Assembly: GCA_031763025.1 (NCBI GenBank)
Contig: JASSKH010000037.1
Coordinates: 2,790,001-2,854,000, forward strand
DNA: 64,000 nt
Source of the DNA: Macrocystis pyrifera
Lineage: Eukaryota; Sar; Phaeophyceae; Laminariales; Laminariaceae
Direction of reading: 5' to 3'
Shown: positions 33,943-45,631 of the stretch, piece by piece
Position numbering within the stretch: the first letter of the stretch is position 1
Layout: the number at the start of each line of letters is the position of its first letter
Program-made: the position numbers and the translations under genes
Notes under the pieces: generated by a model
Databases searched by the model: none
What the model was told of the DNA's origin: nothing
The model's input: the letters and a program-made list of their open reading frames with translations, nothing else

Positions 33943-35521
33943 TTATTCCCAACGCCAAGCCCCACTTTTTTGTGTTGATGCTTGACGATCCACCAGTGTG
34001 TATAGGGGGGGTGCCGTTACCGATGGGGCGGCAAGACCCAGTTCCGTGTCCCAAGCGAAGTGATCATACTCATCGCCGAAGTTGTGGCGAAACTCGGAGG
34101 GCCTGACGTGAAAACGCTTGATGTGTGACGCCACCGCTCGCTTTTCTCTGACTTGTCTACCTTTGAGAACGACGTGATACCACAGGCCGGGGGTGATTAT
34201 GGCGGAACCCTTCCACGGTCCCGTCCATTTCTCGTGTACGAGTTTGCAGTGGACCCCCTCATGCCAGAGGATTGAGTCCGCTTCTTGCACCATCACCAGG
34301 TCACCCGGTTTGAACTTGGTCCCGGCTGAAGCGCGTTGTATGCTCGCGTTACTGCGGGAGCGTTGATGTTGCCGGGTCTTGTGTCGTTTTAGGAGGGCGC
34401 CACGCTCCTTCGTTACCTCCCTCCAAGTTTCCTTTCGGTCCGCAACGAAGTTGTGTAGACCTCCATGTTGAAGGAAGTTACTGCCATCCAATTCAGGGGT
34501 CACTGCGTCGATCTGTGAACGAACATCCCGGCCAAACAACAACCTAGAGGGAGTGGGGCTGCCCGGCAGCTGGGGAAGAGGCGTTGTGCGTTGCAGCCAG
34601 AGTGCTGGTTGCACGTACTCGTCCCAGCGTTTGGGCCAGGATCAGCACAGCTCCGCCAAGACTTCGTGAATCCACCCCCCCAGCCTTTTCACTGCTCCTT
34701 GGGCCCTGGTGTGATCGACCGGTCCAAAATCGATTGGCACCTTTAGCCAGCGGAAGAGGTGCTGTGCGACTTCTGCCGTGAACTTTGTTCCCGGGTCGCT
34801 CCGTATGGAGCGAGGCATATACCGAACATCAGGAGCAAGTCCATCAGTTTTCTTGCCACGCTCTCGGCGTCTTGGGTCCACAGTGGGTAAGCGAATGCGA
34901 AAACTTGCTGGCTCTGTCCACCACGAGCAGAAGGTATCGGTTGCCTAAGGAATATTTCTCCCCCGTGTCCTGGGTGTCGATTTCCAACACCTTCCAAGGT
35001 TGTAGGAAGCGGGCTGGGAGCATGGCTACTCGTTGGCTTGCCGACTACTTCCTCATGCACCCACACGAGAGCACGTAGTCCCTGACATCGCGAATGTATG
35101 TGGGCCAGTGGAACTTCCGTTCGATCAGCTCCGTCGTCCGTCCGACGTCGGGGTGGGCGTACGTTGTGTGGACCAGGGCCATTACTCCAGGTATCATGGA
35201 ACGGGGCATTGCAAGCCGCGAAGGTGAAGTCATCGGCGAGTACCACAGGAGGCCTTGCTCGTCTAGCAGGTATGGGTCTGTCCCCATGACATGTTTCAGG
35301 TCCGAGATCACCTTAGCAAGAAATGAATCCCCTGCCTGTCTCCTCAAGAGTTCCGGTGTGTCCTGAAGTACAAAGGTAGTTGTGACATGTGTTGCACGAT
35401 TGGTGGGCGCGGGCGTGCTTGGCCAGACGATGTCGATGACGACGGCAGCGGAGATGTGGGAGGCCGGGTCGTGGGTGGTGGTGTCGGCTTCCGTAACGCT
35501 GATGGTAGGGGCGTGGCTCAT
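33943..35521 (-). pseudogene. Integrase region of the Gypsy fossil
   Basis: Near 35060-35420 the zinc-binding H2C2 part is visible (HTTYAHPDVGRTTELIERKF, then YVLSCGCMRK). Core traces such as RSDPGTKFTAEVAQHLF lie near 34740-34800. The C-terminal part at 33943-34614 has LFGRDVRS and FKPGDLVMVQE, then EKWTGPWKG, matching the family's usual beta-barrel. It is broken. Confidence 0.75.
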
Positions 35522-35879
35522 GACGGCGTTGAAGATGATGAGGAAGGTTCGCTTGCGAGGTCCTAGTCGTGGGTGATGGTGTCTGCTCCAACGGTGATGG
35601 TGGCAATGGTCTTGGCCGCGGTGGTGCTGGGAGTGACGAGGAAGACTTTGTTCGCGGGTTCGACGTCGACGGCGCTGGCGCCAGGGGCGGTGGCGGTAAC
35701 GGTCGTGGCGATGAGGGTACCTGGAGTGCGTGAGATGGCGGGCGGACGTTCCCGTACCTTAGGTTGTGCCATCCCACCCCGTCCTCTCTTGGGGGTGCTT
35801 CAAGTGATCCTGGGTGCGGTTGTTCCTCGTTGTCGATTGCATGGAGGTTTGTAATGCGGTGCACATCAACCCCTCCGGT

Positions 35880-36803
35880 TCGTTACTTGCGCGGCGGTGT
35901 GGGCTTTGGCTGGTGAACATTTTCGCGTCAGCAAAGCTCACGAGTACGGCCTTCATCATTTTTGTTGGCGTGGAATCGGCGATGATTGAGGCGGCTGCCT
36001 CCCGGCTCACCGTCGCCATGAGCAAGAAATCTTCCTCTCCTGTGTCTACGTTCGCGAAATCTGAGAGGTCGAGCTCCCGTGCTTTTTCGAGTGTACCTCA
36101 TCCGCCCGGTGTGGCCGGTACGGGGCGACAGGTTTTTCACCGCGGATGTGCCCGCATTATAGGGAGACGATAGGGTTGTTGAAGGAGAAAATGGCTTGCG
36201 CACCCGGCGCCCGATGTAGAAAGTACACCCCTTCGCGTCCCAGGTATTCGTCGGGGCTTCTCTTGTTCTTCCGTCGCACTTCCAGCTTCGTATTCCATCT
36301 CAACAGTTTTTCCTTCAGCCTGGGTGTCCTCCTTGCGCACGCAATGTAGGTCCTTTTCATGTTGTACGGGACTCCAACCCGGAGCGCGGAAACCTCGTCA
36401 TTTCCCAGTCTCATTCCTCTTGCAGGAAAGAATGCGTCAGGTCGGTCCACTCTGGCGACTTTGGTAGATGTGATGTACATTGCAGAATCAGAAGATGGGT
36501 CGGGGAGCCGAAGGTGTGGACAAGGCTCACTGTGGTTCTCGCCGCTTCTCGGACCTCTTCTAGGCCTGCCTCGATGACGTTCCGACACGCGTGCCCGATC
36601 AAGACTTCGGGTTGCAGTTGTTGGATCCAGGAATGACACACGGCGGTCCCTGGTGTGGTGTGTCGGAGCGGTGTTCCTCGAGGAAAGCCGTTCTGCCTGG
36701 CGCATTCCAACGCTCTCCAGTCGTGGTCTGTGGCTCCGAGTACGTCAAGAATGCCTTCAGACGTCCGGATGCTCCACCCCCCACCACACCCTAGTACTAC
36801 CAC
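35880..36803 (-). pseudogene. Cytosine-C5 DNA methyltransferase-like module in the Gypsy fossil
   Basis: Landmarks run in the order expected for C5-methyltransferases. First is a Gly-rich motif-I-like segment VVVLGCGGGWSIRTSEG followed by GATDHDWRALECARQNG (36700-36803). Next come PEVLIGHAC, in the place of motif IV, and a downstream helix segment. GVPYNMKRTYIACAR (about 36331-36380) is a strong motif-VIII match (GVP..R.R.fiva.R). YFLHRAPGAQAIFSFNNPIV follows, like the segment before the final motifs, then REAAASIIADSTP near 36000. It lies between RNase H and integrase. Capture of C5-methyltransferases by eukaryotic retrotransposons is known from dinoflagellates and charophyte algae. The module is broken. 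I infer the family from motif order; no search was run. Confidence 0.6.
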
Positions 36804-36989
36804 CGTAGGGAGCGCTGGTGTGGTACCGTTTATCCGGGTGTTCGTGTCGACTGCTGCCTGGTTTCCCGTCTCGGGATATGCTCCATACACCTCAGGGGTG
36901 AGGGCGACGGCGGCGAAGGCGGCGGACGAGATGACCGGTGCAGTTGCCAGGGAAGCTACCGTGTGGCCCTCGTCGTGCTCTAGAGTGGC

Positions 36990-37420
36990 TCCTAGCGTGC
37001 TCAGAGGTACCCCGTCGAGGATAGGTCCGTGCGGGAGTTGATCGGATTTGGTGCTGTTGTCGCCCGTGAAGGAGTTGTCGATGTCCTCGCGGTGTGGTTT
37101 GACGCTTGGTGCACGGGAGAGCGCGTCCGCGAGTTGGTATTGGACCCCGGGCCGCCATTCCTGGGTCGTGTCTAGCTCCATTAGCCTGAACGCCCATCGG
37201 TGATATTTGGCGGAGAGGGATTACCTTTGGAATAGCCAGGTGAGCGCCGAACAGTCCGTGATAAGGGTGAAGGCTTTGGCTCGAACGTACGACACGAACT
37301 TGTCCACAGCCCAGAGTATCGCGAGGCATTCCCGATCCGTGGCTGATTTCCATGCGTCGGCAACAGACCACTTGTGGCTAGCGTAGACCAGGATATTTTC
37401 CAAACAATCGCAGAACTACG
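36990..37420 (-). pseudogene. RNase H region of the Gypsy fossil
   Basis: ENILVYASHKWSVADAWKSA, then TDRECLAILWAVDKFVSYV, then TLITDCSALTWLFQR (37221-37403), then EWRPGVQYQLADALSRAP (about 37100-37160). These are the usual RNase H landmarks after a Ty3/Gypsy reverse transcriptase. Confidence 0.85.
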
Positions 37421-38231
37421 TGAGGACAGTCCCTGCTCGAATCTCACTCGCGTCCGTGTGGAGTCGAAACGGCTTGCTCCAGTCAGGCAATGCCAGGATG
37501 GGTCGGTTGGTCAGCGCCTTGATGAGGGCGTCTTTGGCTTGCTGCTGGAATTCTCCCCAGGGAATCTTCAGCTTCCGGGGCCGTTTTCCGCGAAATCGGG
37601 GATCGCGTAGGACGTCGGAGATGGGGGCCGTGACGGTGCTGTAATTTAGAATGAACTCGCGAAGATTCCCGCTCATGCCTAGTAAAACACGGATATCCTC
37701 CACCGTTCTCGATCGCAAGAGTTGGGTGATGGCGTCGATCTTGCTTGTCGCCGGTCGCGTGCCGTGACAGTCGATAATCATGCCGAGCCATTCCACCACG
37801 GGGAAGCAAAACTCCGAGTTCGGAAGGTTGACAGAGAGGTGGCTCGCGCGGATGAGGTCGAAGACTTCTCGTAGGAGAGCAAACTGGTCTTCCACTGTAG
37901 CTGTGGCGATGATGATGTCGTCCAGCCAATTCCTGACCCCTTTCATCTTGACAGGCATTAGTTGCCAGCCCACGTAGTTTGCGAATGCCGAGGGTACTGT
38001 CTTGAGCCTGAATCCACACCGAACATATTCCCATAACTTGCCTTTCGCGTCGCGAAATGCGGTCAGGTGGCGCTCCGACTCTCGGATCGTGAGTTGCAGA
38101 AACCCTGAGGCCAGGTCTAAACACGTTAAGCAGTTAGATCCACCCATTTCGTCGAAGATGGTAGAGAGGCTGCCTAGTCCTCCGCTATGTTCGTTGAGAA
38201 GTGCATTGAGCCCTCGGAAGTCTTGTACCAA
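37416..38231 (-). pseudogene. Reverse transcriptase region of the Gypsy fossil
   Basis: A 271-residue stretch with VQDFRGLNALLNEHSGG, CLTCLDLASGFLQLTIRE, TAFRDAKGKLWEYVRCGFRL, NWLDDIIIATATVEDQF and ILALPDWSKPFRLHTDAS. The Asp pair in the WLDDII position is the polymerase motif C of this family. The stretch ends at the connection to RNase H. Confidence 0.9.
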
Positions 38232-38546
38232 CTGTGCCGTCCTTTGTCCGTACGGTGTGGCAGGCTGAGGCGTAGGCGCTGTGGGATGGACGAATCGCCT
38301 CTGCCTTGGGCAGCTTGGACACCTCTTCCTGGATCATTTGTCGCTGCTCTGGAGTATAGCCGAGTGGGTGTGCGACATATGGCGGGCACTTCGGGTCCTT
38401 GAGTTCCAGAATCATAGGCGGTCCTTCGCAGGCGTCCACGACCTTTGGGTTAACCGCGAACATGTCGATATACTGCTCCAGTAGGTCAAGTATCCTTTCT
38501 ATCTCGGCGGGACTGGTCTGGCCGATGTCGGCGTCGCGGACGTTGG

Positions 38547-40196
38547 CTACGGGAGATTCCTCCTCTTTCTCCGTGAGTCTTTGCTTACTCTGGCGCTTTT
38601 GCTTGTCCCTTTCTCGCGGTGGCGGCTGTGGCGCTTTTGCTTGTCCCTTTCTCGCGGTGGCGGCTGTGGCTCCAAGAGGGACTGGATTCGGGGAAGACCG
38701 AAATTGTTGACGCTGTACGCGGTTACTACGGCTGTCCCCTGAGATAAAAGACGATCCGATGTGTCCACGTTGATCACCTTGCAGGCGAGGGGCGTACCCG
38801 GGTCCCAGAACTGCACCCCTCGTGGGACGCCGATGTCCAACCCCTTGGCAAGGTCGAAACTCACCCTTGGCTCGACTACTACCAGCAGTCGTGTCTGTGG
38901 CTGAGGGCCCTTGACGCGTGCGTTCACTTGCCTGCTCGTCCCCCCTGGAAGACTGACATCTTGGTCTAGCCGCATGATCCAGTCCAACGTCGCTTGGTCC
39001 TCCCAAACGGCCTAAACGTGGGTTGCTTGGCGGCTAGCTGCTTTGTTGGTGGTGGTTGCCTGGGTTGGCGTCCTTGTGACATCCTTTAAGTCCCCGGCGT
39101 CCTGAGATTTGGTTCCGGGGGCCTCCGCTGTGATCTCGTTTCCCTCTGAGATTGCGTTGAGGGCCCACATGTCGCTTGTCGTTTCCATCGGGGACCGTCA
39201 TCAGGCGACCCGGCCGTCCAGGCGTCGTTGAAGGCGCCGTTGCCGGAGGGTTTCGCGATGTGACGTGACCAGAGCGTCTTCTCTCCTTGCAGCCTTAAGT
39301 CGGGCTTTTCGTGGCGTTGGTTGCTGGCGCGAGTCGCCGACGTTTGTCCGTGCTGGTGAAAACCTCGTGGCGGAGGAAGCCTACAACCGTGTCCGTGTCC
39401 TCCTAGCTTGATCCGTTCCGGGTTTCCAGCATTGTCGCCAAGAGTTACATTTCCGAGGTCGTCTCGGTTTCCCTGGGGCAGTGCTCCGCGACGCTGCACT
39501 CCCATATAGTGGCCACCTCCCCTTCAGGTAGCGCCGTGTCTGGGCGATTGTTGCAAAATGGCACACACCCGGAAACAGGTCTTGGGCGGAACCCTTCCCC
39601 CTGTTCGAAGCTGATAACGCTGAGGTTTTCCTTGAAAAAGGCTGTCCCCAGTACCATTGCGTAGGGGAGGTCGACGACGACTCTCACTGTAGCCTTTGAT
39701 CTACCGGTGCGAACAGGAGAGGTAGAGTGCAGGATCCCACGATGTCCATGGGGGGTATCTTGCTTCCCCGGGGGTTGACAGCGCGCAGCGACCCCTTTCC
39801 TGCAGAGGTGACAATGGATTTGCCAGCCATCGAAGCGGAATCGACGGTCTTGATGAACGTCTCGGAACCGTAGTTGCCTCTTCCTGCTCCAGTGTCGAGG
39901 AGACCTTGTACCGGTGTCCTGCAGCTAATGCGTTGTGGGTTCCAGCCGATGGTGTTTACCCACACTTGAGTGGTTTTTGTCCTTAATGCAGCCATATCCG
40001 GTAGCGATGGCGGTATCGGCCACCCCTGTCGGGATGCGTGCAACCGGTGCGTGGACAATGGCGTCGGTACCAGTAAAGCTGACAGTGATGGTGTCGCATC
40101 AGGCGGCGCCGGAGGTGAGGGTAGCGTTGTTCGCGAGGTCGATGTCGATGGCGCTAGCCCCAGGGTGGTAAGCGGTGTCTGCAACGACCGTGGCAC
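38547..40196 (-). pseudogene. Protease and linker region of the Gypsy fossil
   Basis: QGLLDTGAGRGNYGSETFIK (about 39855-39915) is the aspartic protease active-site signature D-T/S-G-A. A linker follows with FDLAKGLDIGVPRGVQFW and GTPLACKVINVDTSDRLLSQ (about 38700-38880), a pattern seen between protease and reverse transcriptase in Gypsy elements. Proline- and serine-rich segments surround it. Confidence 0.65.
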
Positions 40197-40245
40197 GGTA
40201 GGTGACCCGTCTGTGGACGATCGCGGTGTTGGCCACGGTGGAGGC

Positions 40246-42156
40246 TTAGGCTCGTTCCTTGGAGAGATCGTCTCCAGAGCGTACCCTCATTCGAAGGTGG
40301 GGATGAAGTCCGCGTAAGCGGTGTGCATGTCCGTCATCGCCTCGAAGGCTGCCAACGCCGGGTTGTTGCGGCAGACTCCACTGTAGTAACCAAACGGCAG
40401 GGTCGCTTATCCATGTAGGTAGCGGCAGTGTTTGTGGGGACACTCCATTCCGTACGCGAAGTAGAAGCAAATGCGTTGCTCTTTGAGGGCTCGATTAGTT
40501 TCGGATTTCTCCGCGTTCGGCTCGGTCCACTGGTGGGAAGGGGTGGAAGGAATCGGGTCAGTCTTCTTGGATGGTGTGTGGATGGCAGCGTGTTGGCGGA
40601 GGTCGTGTGTGCAGTTGAGGTGGCTGCGACGGTGGGGGTAGCACGCCGCTTGACTTTGCTCTCCCGAAAAGGAGTCCAGTGTTCACCGGGTTTGGAGGCC
40701 GGATTGTTGGAAAAGGCGGCGCATTCCTCTTCGTCTTCGCTGTACTCCCCGCTCGCGTCTTCACTGCTGGTGTCATGGCTCCACTTCCTCGCGGATTCCT
40801 CCACCGTAGAAGCTACGATGCTAGCGAGGCTCCCGGTGAGTGACCCTCGAGGCTCCCTACGCTTGCGTTTGGTTTGGTTGCGGAGGAGCGGGTTAAGATT
40901 TGGTGGCGGTCGGAATTGTCGCCATCTATGCCGAATATGTCCTTTATCCGGGACCCCCCGGCTTTGTAGGCGGCTACTTCGGGTCCTGCGAAGGGCGTCC
41001 TACGGATCCTCGGCTCAGGGTCTTGGGATTCGAGGAAGTCCGTATTCCTTATGCCTCTTAATCGTGACAGTTATGTGCCCGTTCGGGATATTGGCATATT
41101 GTGTATTATGTGATTCTTGACATCTGGGTGTTATGGGATGACGCACAATGTCACTTCTGCTGTCCCTACCATTGCTGGGAGATAATACAAACGACCTGAA
41201 TCACCAACTCATCGATTGTCTGGGTGTCTTGACTACCTGTGCTTGGGGCTGACGAACAGTCCGAGCTTCGTCGGGAAACTTAATTGAGGAACTTGCCGTA
41301 GTGTGTTTCCGCAGAATGCCCACGGGCTTGCATTTGGGGACTGAGCAAATCCCCGAGGTTGAGCGGTATCTTGTTAAGCTGGTAGATGCTGTCCTCCAAA
41401 CCTTGTAGGAACGACTCAAAGTACCTGGCATGCTTGCCCGCTACGATCTCGATGAAACGAAGACCTTGCTCTCAGAGAGTGCTCCCACTAACTGCCCGGA
41501 AATAGTACGCCTCCTCCAGAAGGTACGGCGCATGTGACTGTACGCTCGCGGCTCGTGTGTATGGTTGCACTCGGCGTCCCGCGATAAGCCAAGCTTCGCC
41601 CTTTGCCGAGAGTCATGATCCTCAACATTTCCTTAGCATCATTTGCGGATTGCCCAGAGATGGTTGACTCCTTCACGAACGTCCGCAGGATCTCCGGAGC
41701 TGTGAGGCTGTGACCCGGTTTGGGGATTTGCCGTCCGTTCACGTGGGGCACTATGATCTTGTTGCGTTCGACGGCTAGCATCGTGCTGCAGCGACGGGGT
41801 AAAATCGTTTTCAGCACCGCCACCCTCAAGGGAGTAAGAGTGTCCCTCGAAGGCTGTGGGGGCAGTCCGACATAGTCCATGTCGGGCGGCATAGAGTCCA
41901 TGAGCTTTGACGAGTGAACGCCGTGGTTACGGTATCCACGAAGAGGACGGGGTCGCGGAGAGGACCGATCGGGTGTGTCGCGGGTTGGGGATACGTGTCC
42001 TTTGAAACCCTCCTTGTTTTTACCACCCAGTATTTCCTCTACCACGCGGTCGACGGCACGAGATGATTCTTTCGAAAGGGTGCCTGATGCGTCGAAGGGG
42101 TTGAAGCTTGAAGCTGCTGATGTAGGTGGGATGGTCGGTTGCGGACGGGGTTGCAA
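40246..42156 (-). pseudogene. Gag region of the Gypsy fossil with a CCCH finger
   Basis: On the minus strand near 40410-40475 a frame reads ICFYFAYGMECPHKHCRYLH, a CCCH zinc-finger pattern (C-x8-C-x4-C-x3-H). Many Gypsy gags carry a CCHC knuckle instead. Upstream, 41488-42156 gives a 222-residue Pro/Ser-rich frame without recognised motifs, plausibly the rest of gag. Confidence 0.45.
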
Positions 42157-42480
42157 GGGTCGCAGTCTGGGAAAGGCGTGGTCCGTGACGGGTGCGGAGG
42201 TGGTAGCAGTGGTTGTTGCGGCCGCAGGGGCTGAGGGAGGCGCGGCGGCGGCGGTTGCAGCTGCTGCAGGGGTTGGGGGTCAAGCAACAGCGGCGGAGAT
42301 GGCATCTGCTACTGCTGTGGCGGAGGCAGTATCTGTTGGTGTTCTAGCCAAGGTGGAAGCGGCTGCTGTTGCTGGGGTTGTTCGTGGGTGTTGTAGTTCA
42401 TGTTGTGTCTTGTGGGTACTGGATGGACCTGGTTGTTCCTGATTCTCTTGTGGTCCAAGACGGATGGGGACGGTGGCATT

Positions 42481-42949
42481 AGGCGAGCATAGCGTTATGG
42501 GACAATGGGACCTCCTTCGGTTATCGTCCTGTGCTTTTATTTACTCACGTTTTACTATGTCGTAGCTTCGTAGAGGCGTTAGTGTACTACGGCCATTCTT
42601 TACGTTGGTTATTATGGTTCTGTCTAGCGTTGTAAGGAATGTTTCCCTTTTGTATTATCCAGTATGGCGTGGCTCTGCTTGGGCATGGTATGCCAGGAGG
42701 GAAATTCGTAGTGCGTGTCTTCTTAGTCTATCCTGTGTAGCCACGTGGCCTTGTATTTCCTTGCGTGAATGCCACTCGGGTACGTATCTTGATTTATCTT
42801 GATTTCACAAGGTTGGTGTAGGTCGTTTGTATGGCGGATAGCGTTGAGGATGCGACACGTGACATAGTGGTCCTGGTCTTCCTTGGAGACTTTACGCAGT
42901 GTTCGTGAGTTGCTGGTGGTGTTGCACTTTTGTGGCGAGGCCTATAGCA
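42481..42949. other. Flank 5' of the Gypsy fossil, no gene seen
   Basis: May include leader or LTR of the minus-strand element; no repeat partner was found. Confidence 0.3.
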
Positions 42950-43500
42950 ATTATGTTGTCCCTTGGTATTATTTAACGCTCCCTTCTTTCGCAGCGACGA
43001 CTCGTCTTCTGAAGTGAAGCTCATTCAAGGGACAGACCCCGTGTCCAGCGTCCTCTCTCGCTCCCGTCCACAATACAGCCTGTTGCAGGAGCCGGCTCCC
43101 CTTGGCCCGTAACAGTTATGTTATTCCTTAGTACTATTTAACGCTCCCCTCAATCGCCCCGACGACCCTTTCTTGCTGAAGTGAAGTCTATTCAAGGGAT
43201 AAACACCGTGTCCTGTGTCCTCTTTGTCTCTCGTCCACAATACAACCTACTAGGGGAGTTGACTCCCCTTCCCACGTAGCGGTTCTGTTTTGCCCTGCTA
43301 CTATCCCGTATACAATATATACTGTTACAGGAACCGACTCCCCTTGCTACGTAGCGGTTCTGTTACTCCTTAGTACTATTTTACGGTCCTTCTTTCGCAT
43401 CGACGGCCCGTTTCTGTAAAAGTGTGTCATTCTAAGGATATACTTGTACCCAACGTCCTCTCCGGTCCAATCCTCGATCGAACATTTACGGCCGATGGCT
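42950..43500. repeat. Tandem repeat of about 165-240 bp units
   Basis: Unit starts near 42961, 43126 and 43365 share CCTTAGTACTATTTAACG, TCGNNNCGACG, TGAAGTGAAG, ATTCAAGGGA and GTCCACAATACA. A partial extra unit lies at 43255-43350 (GGAGTTGACTCCCCTT, ACGTAGCGGTTCTGTT). Confidence 0.7.
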
Positions 43501-43608
43501 CCTCTTTACTTGCTTTCTTATGCCCCACCCCCCCCCCCCGGCTGATATTCATCAGAACCGTGTAAGCGGTGGGCATGTATAGAAGCTGAACCTAGTAGTT
43601 GGCCGAGG

Positions 43609-44061
43609 TTAGTGGTTCTTCCTGCGTTTTGTCTTCGGTGTCCCCCACTCGCCACGTGTGCTGCCCCCCACGGTGATTGTGAATTGAACTTGCTGTCTAC
43701 CCCGGTTGATGTTGCTGGACCCTTGGTTGGCTTCCTCCTTAGAGTTTCCTTCGTCTTCCCAAGTGACTCTACGTTTCGTGGGGTGACATAGCGGAGGTTT
43801 ATCGTTCTTCATCGTTCCGCGTTCCATAACTGGGTGCGGGAAACTATGCTCGTTTCCATCTGGTGCGTGGTCTGCGGAGGCAACCAGCTTAGCCATTATA
43901 ACTTTGTCCGGGTGGTGGATTACTGGATTGAGGATGGAGGCCTCTCGCAGGGACGGTAGGCCCGGGCACCAAAACTTGGGGGTCTGTGACGTAAACTTTT
44001 GTGCTTTGCGGGTTTGGTTGGTGTTGGAGTTGTTGGAGTTCATGACGTTACAGTGCATCAA
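43609..44061 (-). CDS. Uncharacterised 150-residue open frame
   Basis: Starts MMHCNVMNSNNSNTNQTRKA and ends in a basic tail (GTPKTKRRKNH). It is rich in Asn, Lys and Pro and has no recognised domain. It lies upstream of the Gypsy fossil on the same strand, beyond the tandem repeats, so it could be an extra part of that element or a separate remnant. A run of about 13 C at 43530 lies just 3' of it. Confidence 0.3.
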   Translation of the reverse strand: MMHCNVMNSNNSNTNQTRKAQKFTSQTPKFWCPGLPSLREASILNPVIHHPDKVIMAKLVASADHAPDGNEHSFPHPVMERGTMKNDKPPLCHPTKRRVTWEDEGNSKEEANQGSSNINRGRQQVQFTITVGGSTRGEWGTPKTKRRKNH

Positions 44062-45024
44062 CTAAATAATTTAGTGTTGATGGGGTGGCGGCGTCGCATG
44101 GGCAGCGGAAATGTTTCAAAGTCTGGTAGCCGATAGAAGTGGTATTTCAAATCGGTGTGACAACCGTCGAGGTAGAACACGGTTGAGGTAGTTCTTGCAT
44201 ACTGGTCGAGGGTACCATCGTTGGGGTTGATTGTGCTAAGTTGACGTGGAGTCTGGCTGTTCCCATGGATTCAATAAGAATCGTGGGTTCGTCAAGGGTG
44301 GGGTCTCCGAGGTTCCTTTAAGTACAACCCGCTGGCATTGTAATTCGAGAATATGTTTGGTCGTCGAAAGGCATGCATGCATTCGTTGGTAAACGAGCAT
44401 TCATGTGATAAGCGACGAGGTATGCATACAAGCACAGCGAGCGATAGACGAACAGACTAGCGACGAGTGTGCTGGCATGCGGATCGAGACCAAATATAGC
44501 CTGAATTCGTCTACCAGTGAGCCATAACGTCTAGTTCCATTGGTGACCTGACCCAGCACCCAGAGCGGTGGTGTAGTCAAAGGGAGCAGCGTTGCGATTA
44601 CTGCATTCTATTCTAGAGTAAGGATAGTATACATATATATGTATATGAGTCTCAGTCACGGTCACGCCCCCCCCCCAGTATATCCTTAGTCTGTCATATG
44701 TGTATCTAATCTAAGGCAAAGGGGGAAAGACCCGCCCGGAGTATGGTGTTACACGGATAACCGTCCAATAAGTGGTTCCTGGTAAGGGGAGAGGACTGAA
44801 TAATACATATATATATATATGTGTGTGTACATATACATAGATTTATTTGATTATTTTTAATAATTGTTTACGTGAAATCGAAGGAAGAATATACATCTTG
44901 TGTGCGGACAGCTTGATATGGCCGTGTTTTACTCTGGGCGTGACTTCGTCCTGCCCGCTAAAGATCTTGCTATATACATCACTTATATTAATAGTAATAA
45001 TCCTCAAAAGCAAAAAAAACTTTT
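44062..45024. other. Stretch with no recognisable gene
   Basis: TA-rich microsatellites at 44625-44650 and 44800-44840 are the only structure seen. Confidence 0.4.
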
Positions 45025-45258
45025 TTCATATATATAAATACAACTATAATTACGATTTTTGGGGTCGTTGTCACTTGCTAGCTCTTGGCGGACAGACCGA
45101 CTGATAGGCAGCTTTTCGCAAACAACCCTTCTTCTTTGAAACAGCCGAACAGCCAAACAACCTTTCTTCTTTCTTCTTCCGCAAGCTGCCAACCAATAGA
45201 CAGCTCTTCGCACGGCGCCTAAAAGAGGCGTCTCGCCTTCGACGAACGGCATAGATAG

Positions 45259-45631
45259 GTGCAGCTGTCGCCGGCGGCCAAGCTGCTGCTGTCGGTGGCG
45301 AACCTGCTGGTGCTGCAACCCCCGCCTGTCCCTTCTCCACGCCCTCTAAGCTCACCTCCCCCTCGTCGAGAGGCGCGTGGTCCTCGCCCTCTGGCAAGAG
45401 AGCGGCAACAACCAAGACCGACCTGGTGCCGGCTTTTGTTTGCGACCAGTGCACGGACCAGCACTTGGTCAAGAACTCCGCACCTGGTGGCAAAAACGTT
45501 GCCTTCGCCACCTGCAAGGATCTCACGTGCGTGGTGGCGGGATCATCCTGACAGGGCAACCGACTGCGAGTTCTGTGCTCGCCCGATCAAGGAAGGGACT
45601 GTCTCGTACTCCCTCGAGACTGCTGACAGTG
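45259..45631 (+). other. First exon-like part of the Cys-rich gene
   Basis: Conserved with 194-560 (minus) including the splice donor. The Cys pairs suggest zinc binding. Relative to the other copy one base is missing in TGCG(A)TGGTGG, which moves the last Cys pair into another frame. Confidence 0.5.

Larger units (their letters stand above)
33490..42480 (-). mobile_element. Degraded Ty3/Gypsy LTR retrotransposon with a DNA methyltransferase-like module
   Basis: Read on the minus strand the order is gag with a CCCH finger, protease, reverse transcriptase, RNase H, a cytosine-C5-methyltransferase-like region, and integrase. The RT-RNase H-integrase order defines Ty3/Gypsy. The coding parts lie in several frames with many breaks, so it is a fossil. 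I could not identify the LTRs: no long direct repeat between the 32.9-33.5 kb and 42.5-44.8 kb flanks is visible, so the outer limits are approximate. A C run near 43530 and tandem repeats at 42950-43500 lie on its 5' side. Confidence 0.8.

Noticed and set aside
35382-36349. Plus-strand open frames opposite the Gypsy fossil
   Set aside because: They are opposite-strand shadows of GC-rich retroelement coding sequence and have no motifs of their own.
32940-44830. LTRs of the minus-strand Gypsy element
   Set aside because: I compared the flanks at about 32.9-33.5 kb and 42.5-44.8 kb and saw no convincing long direct repeat, so none are annotated.
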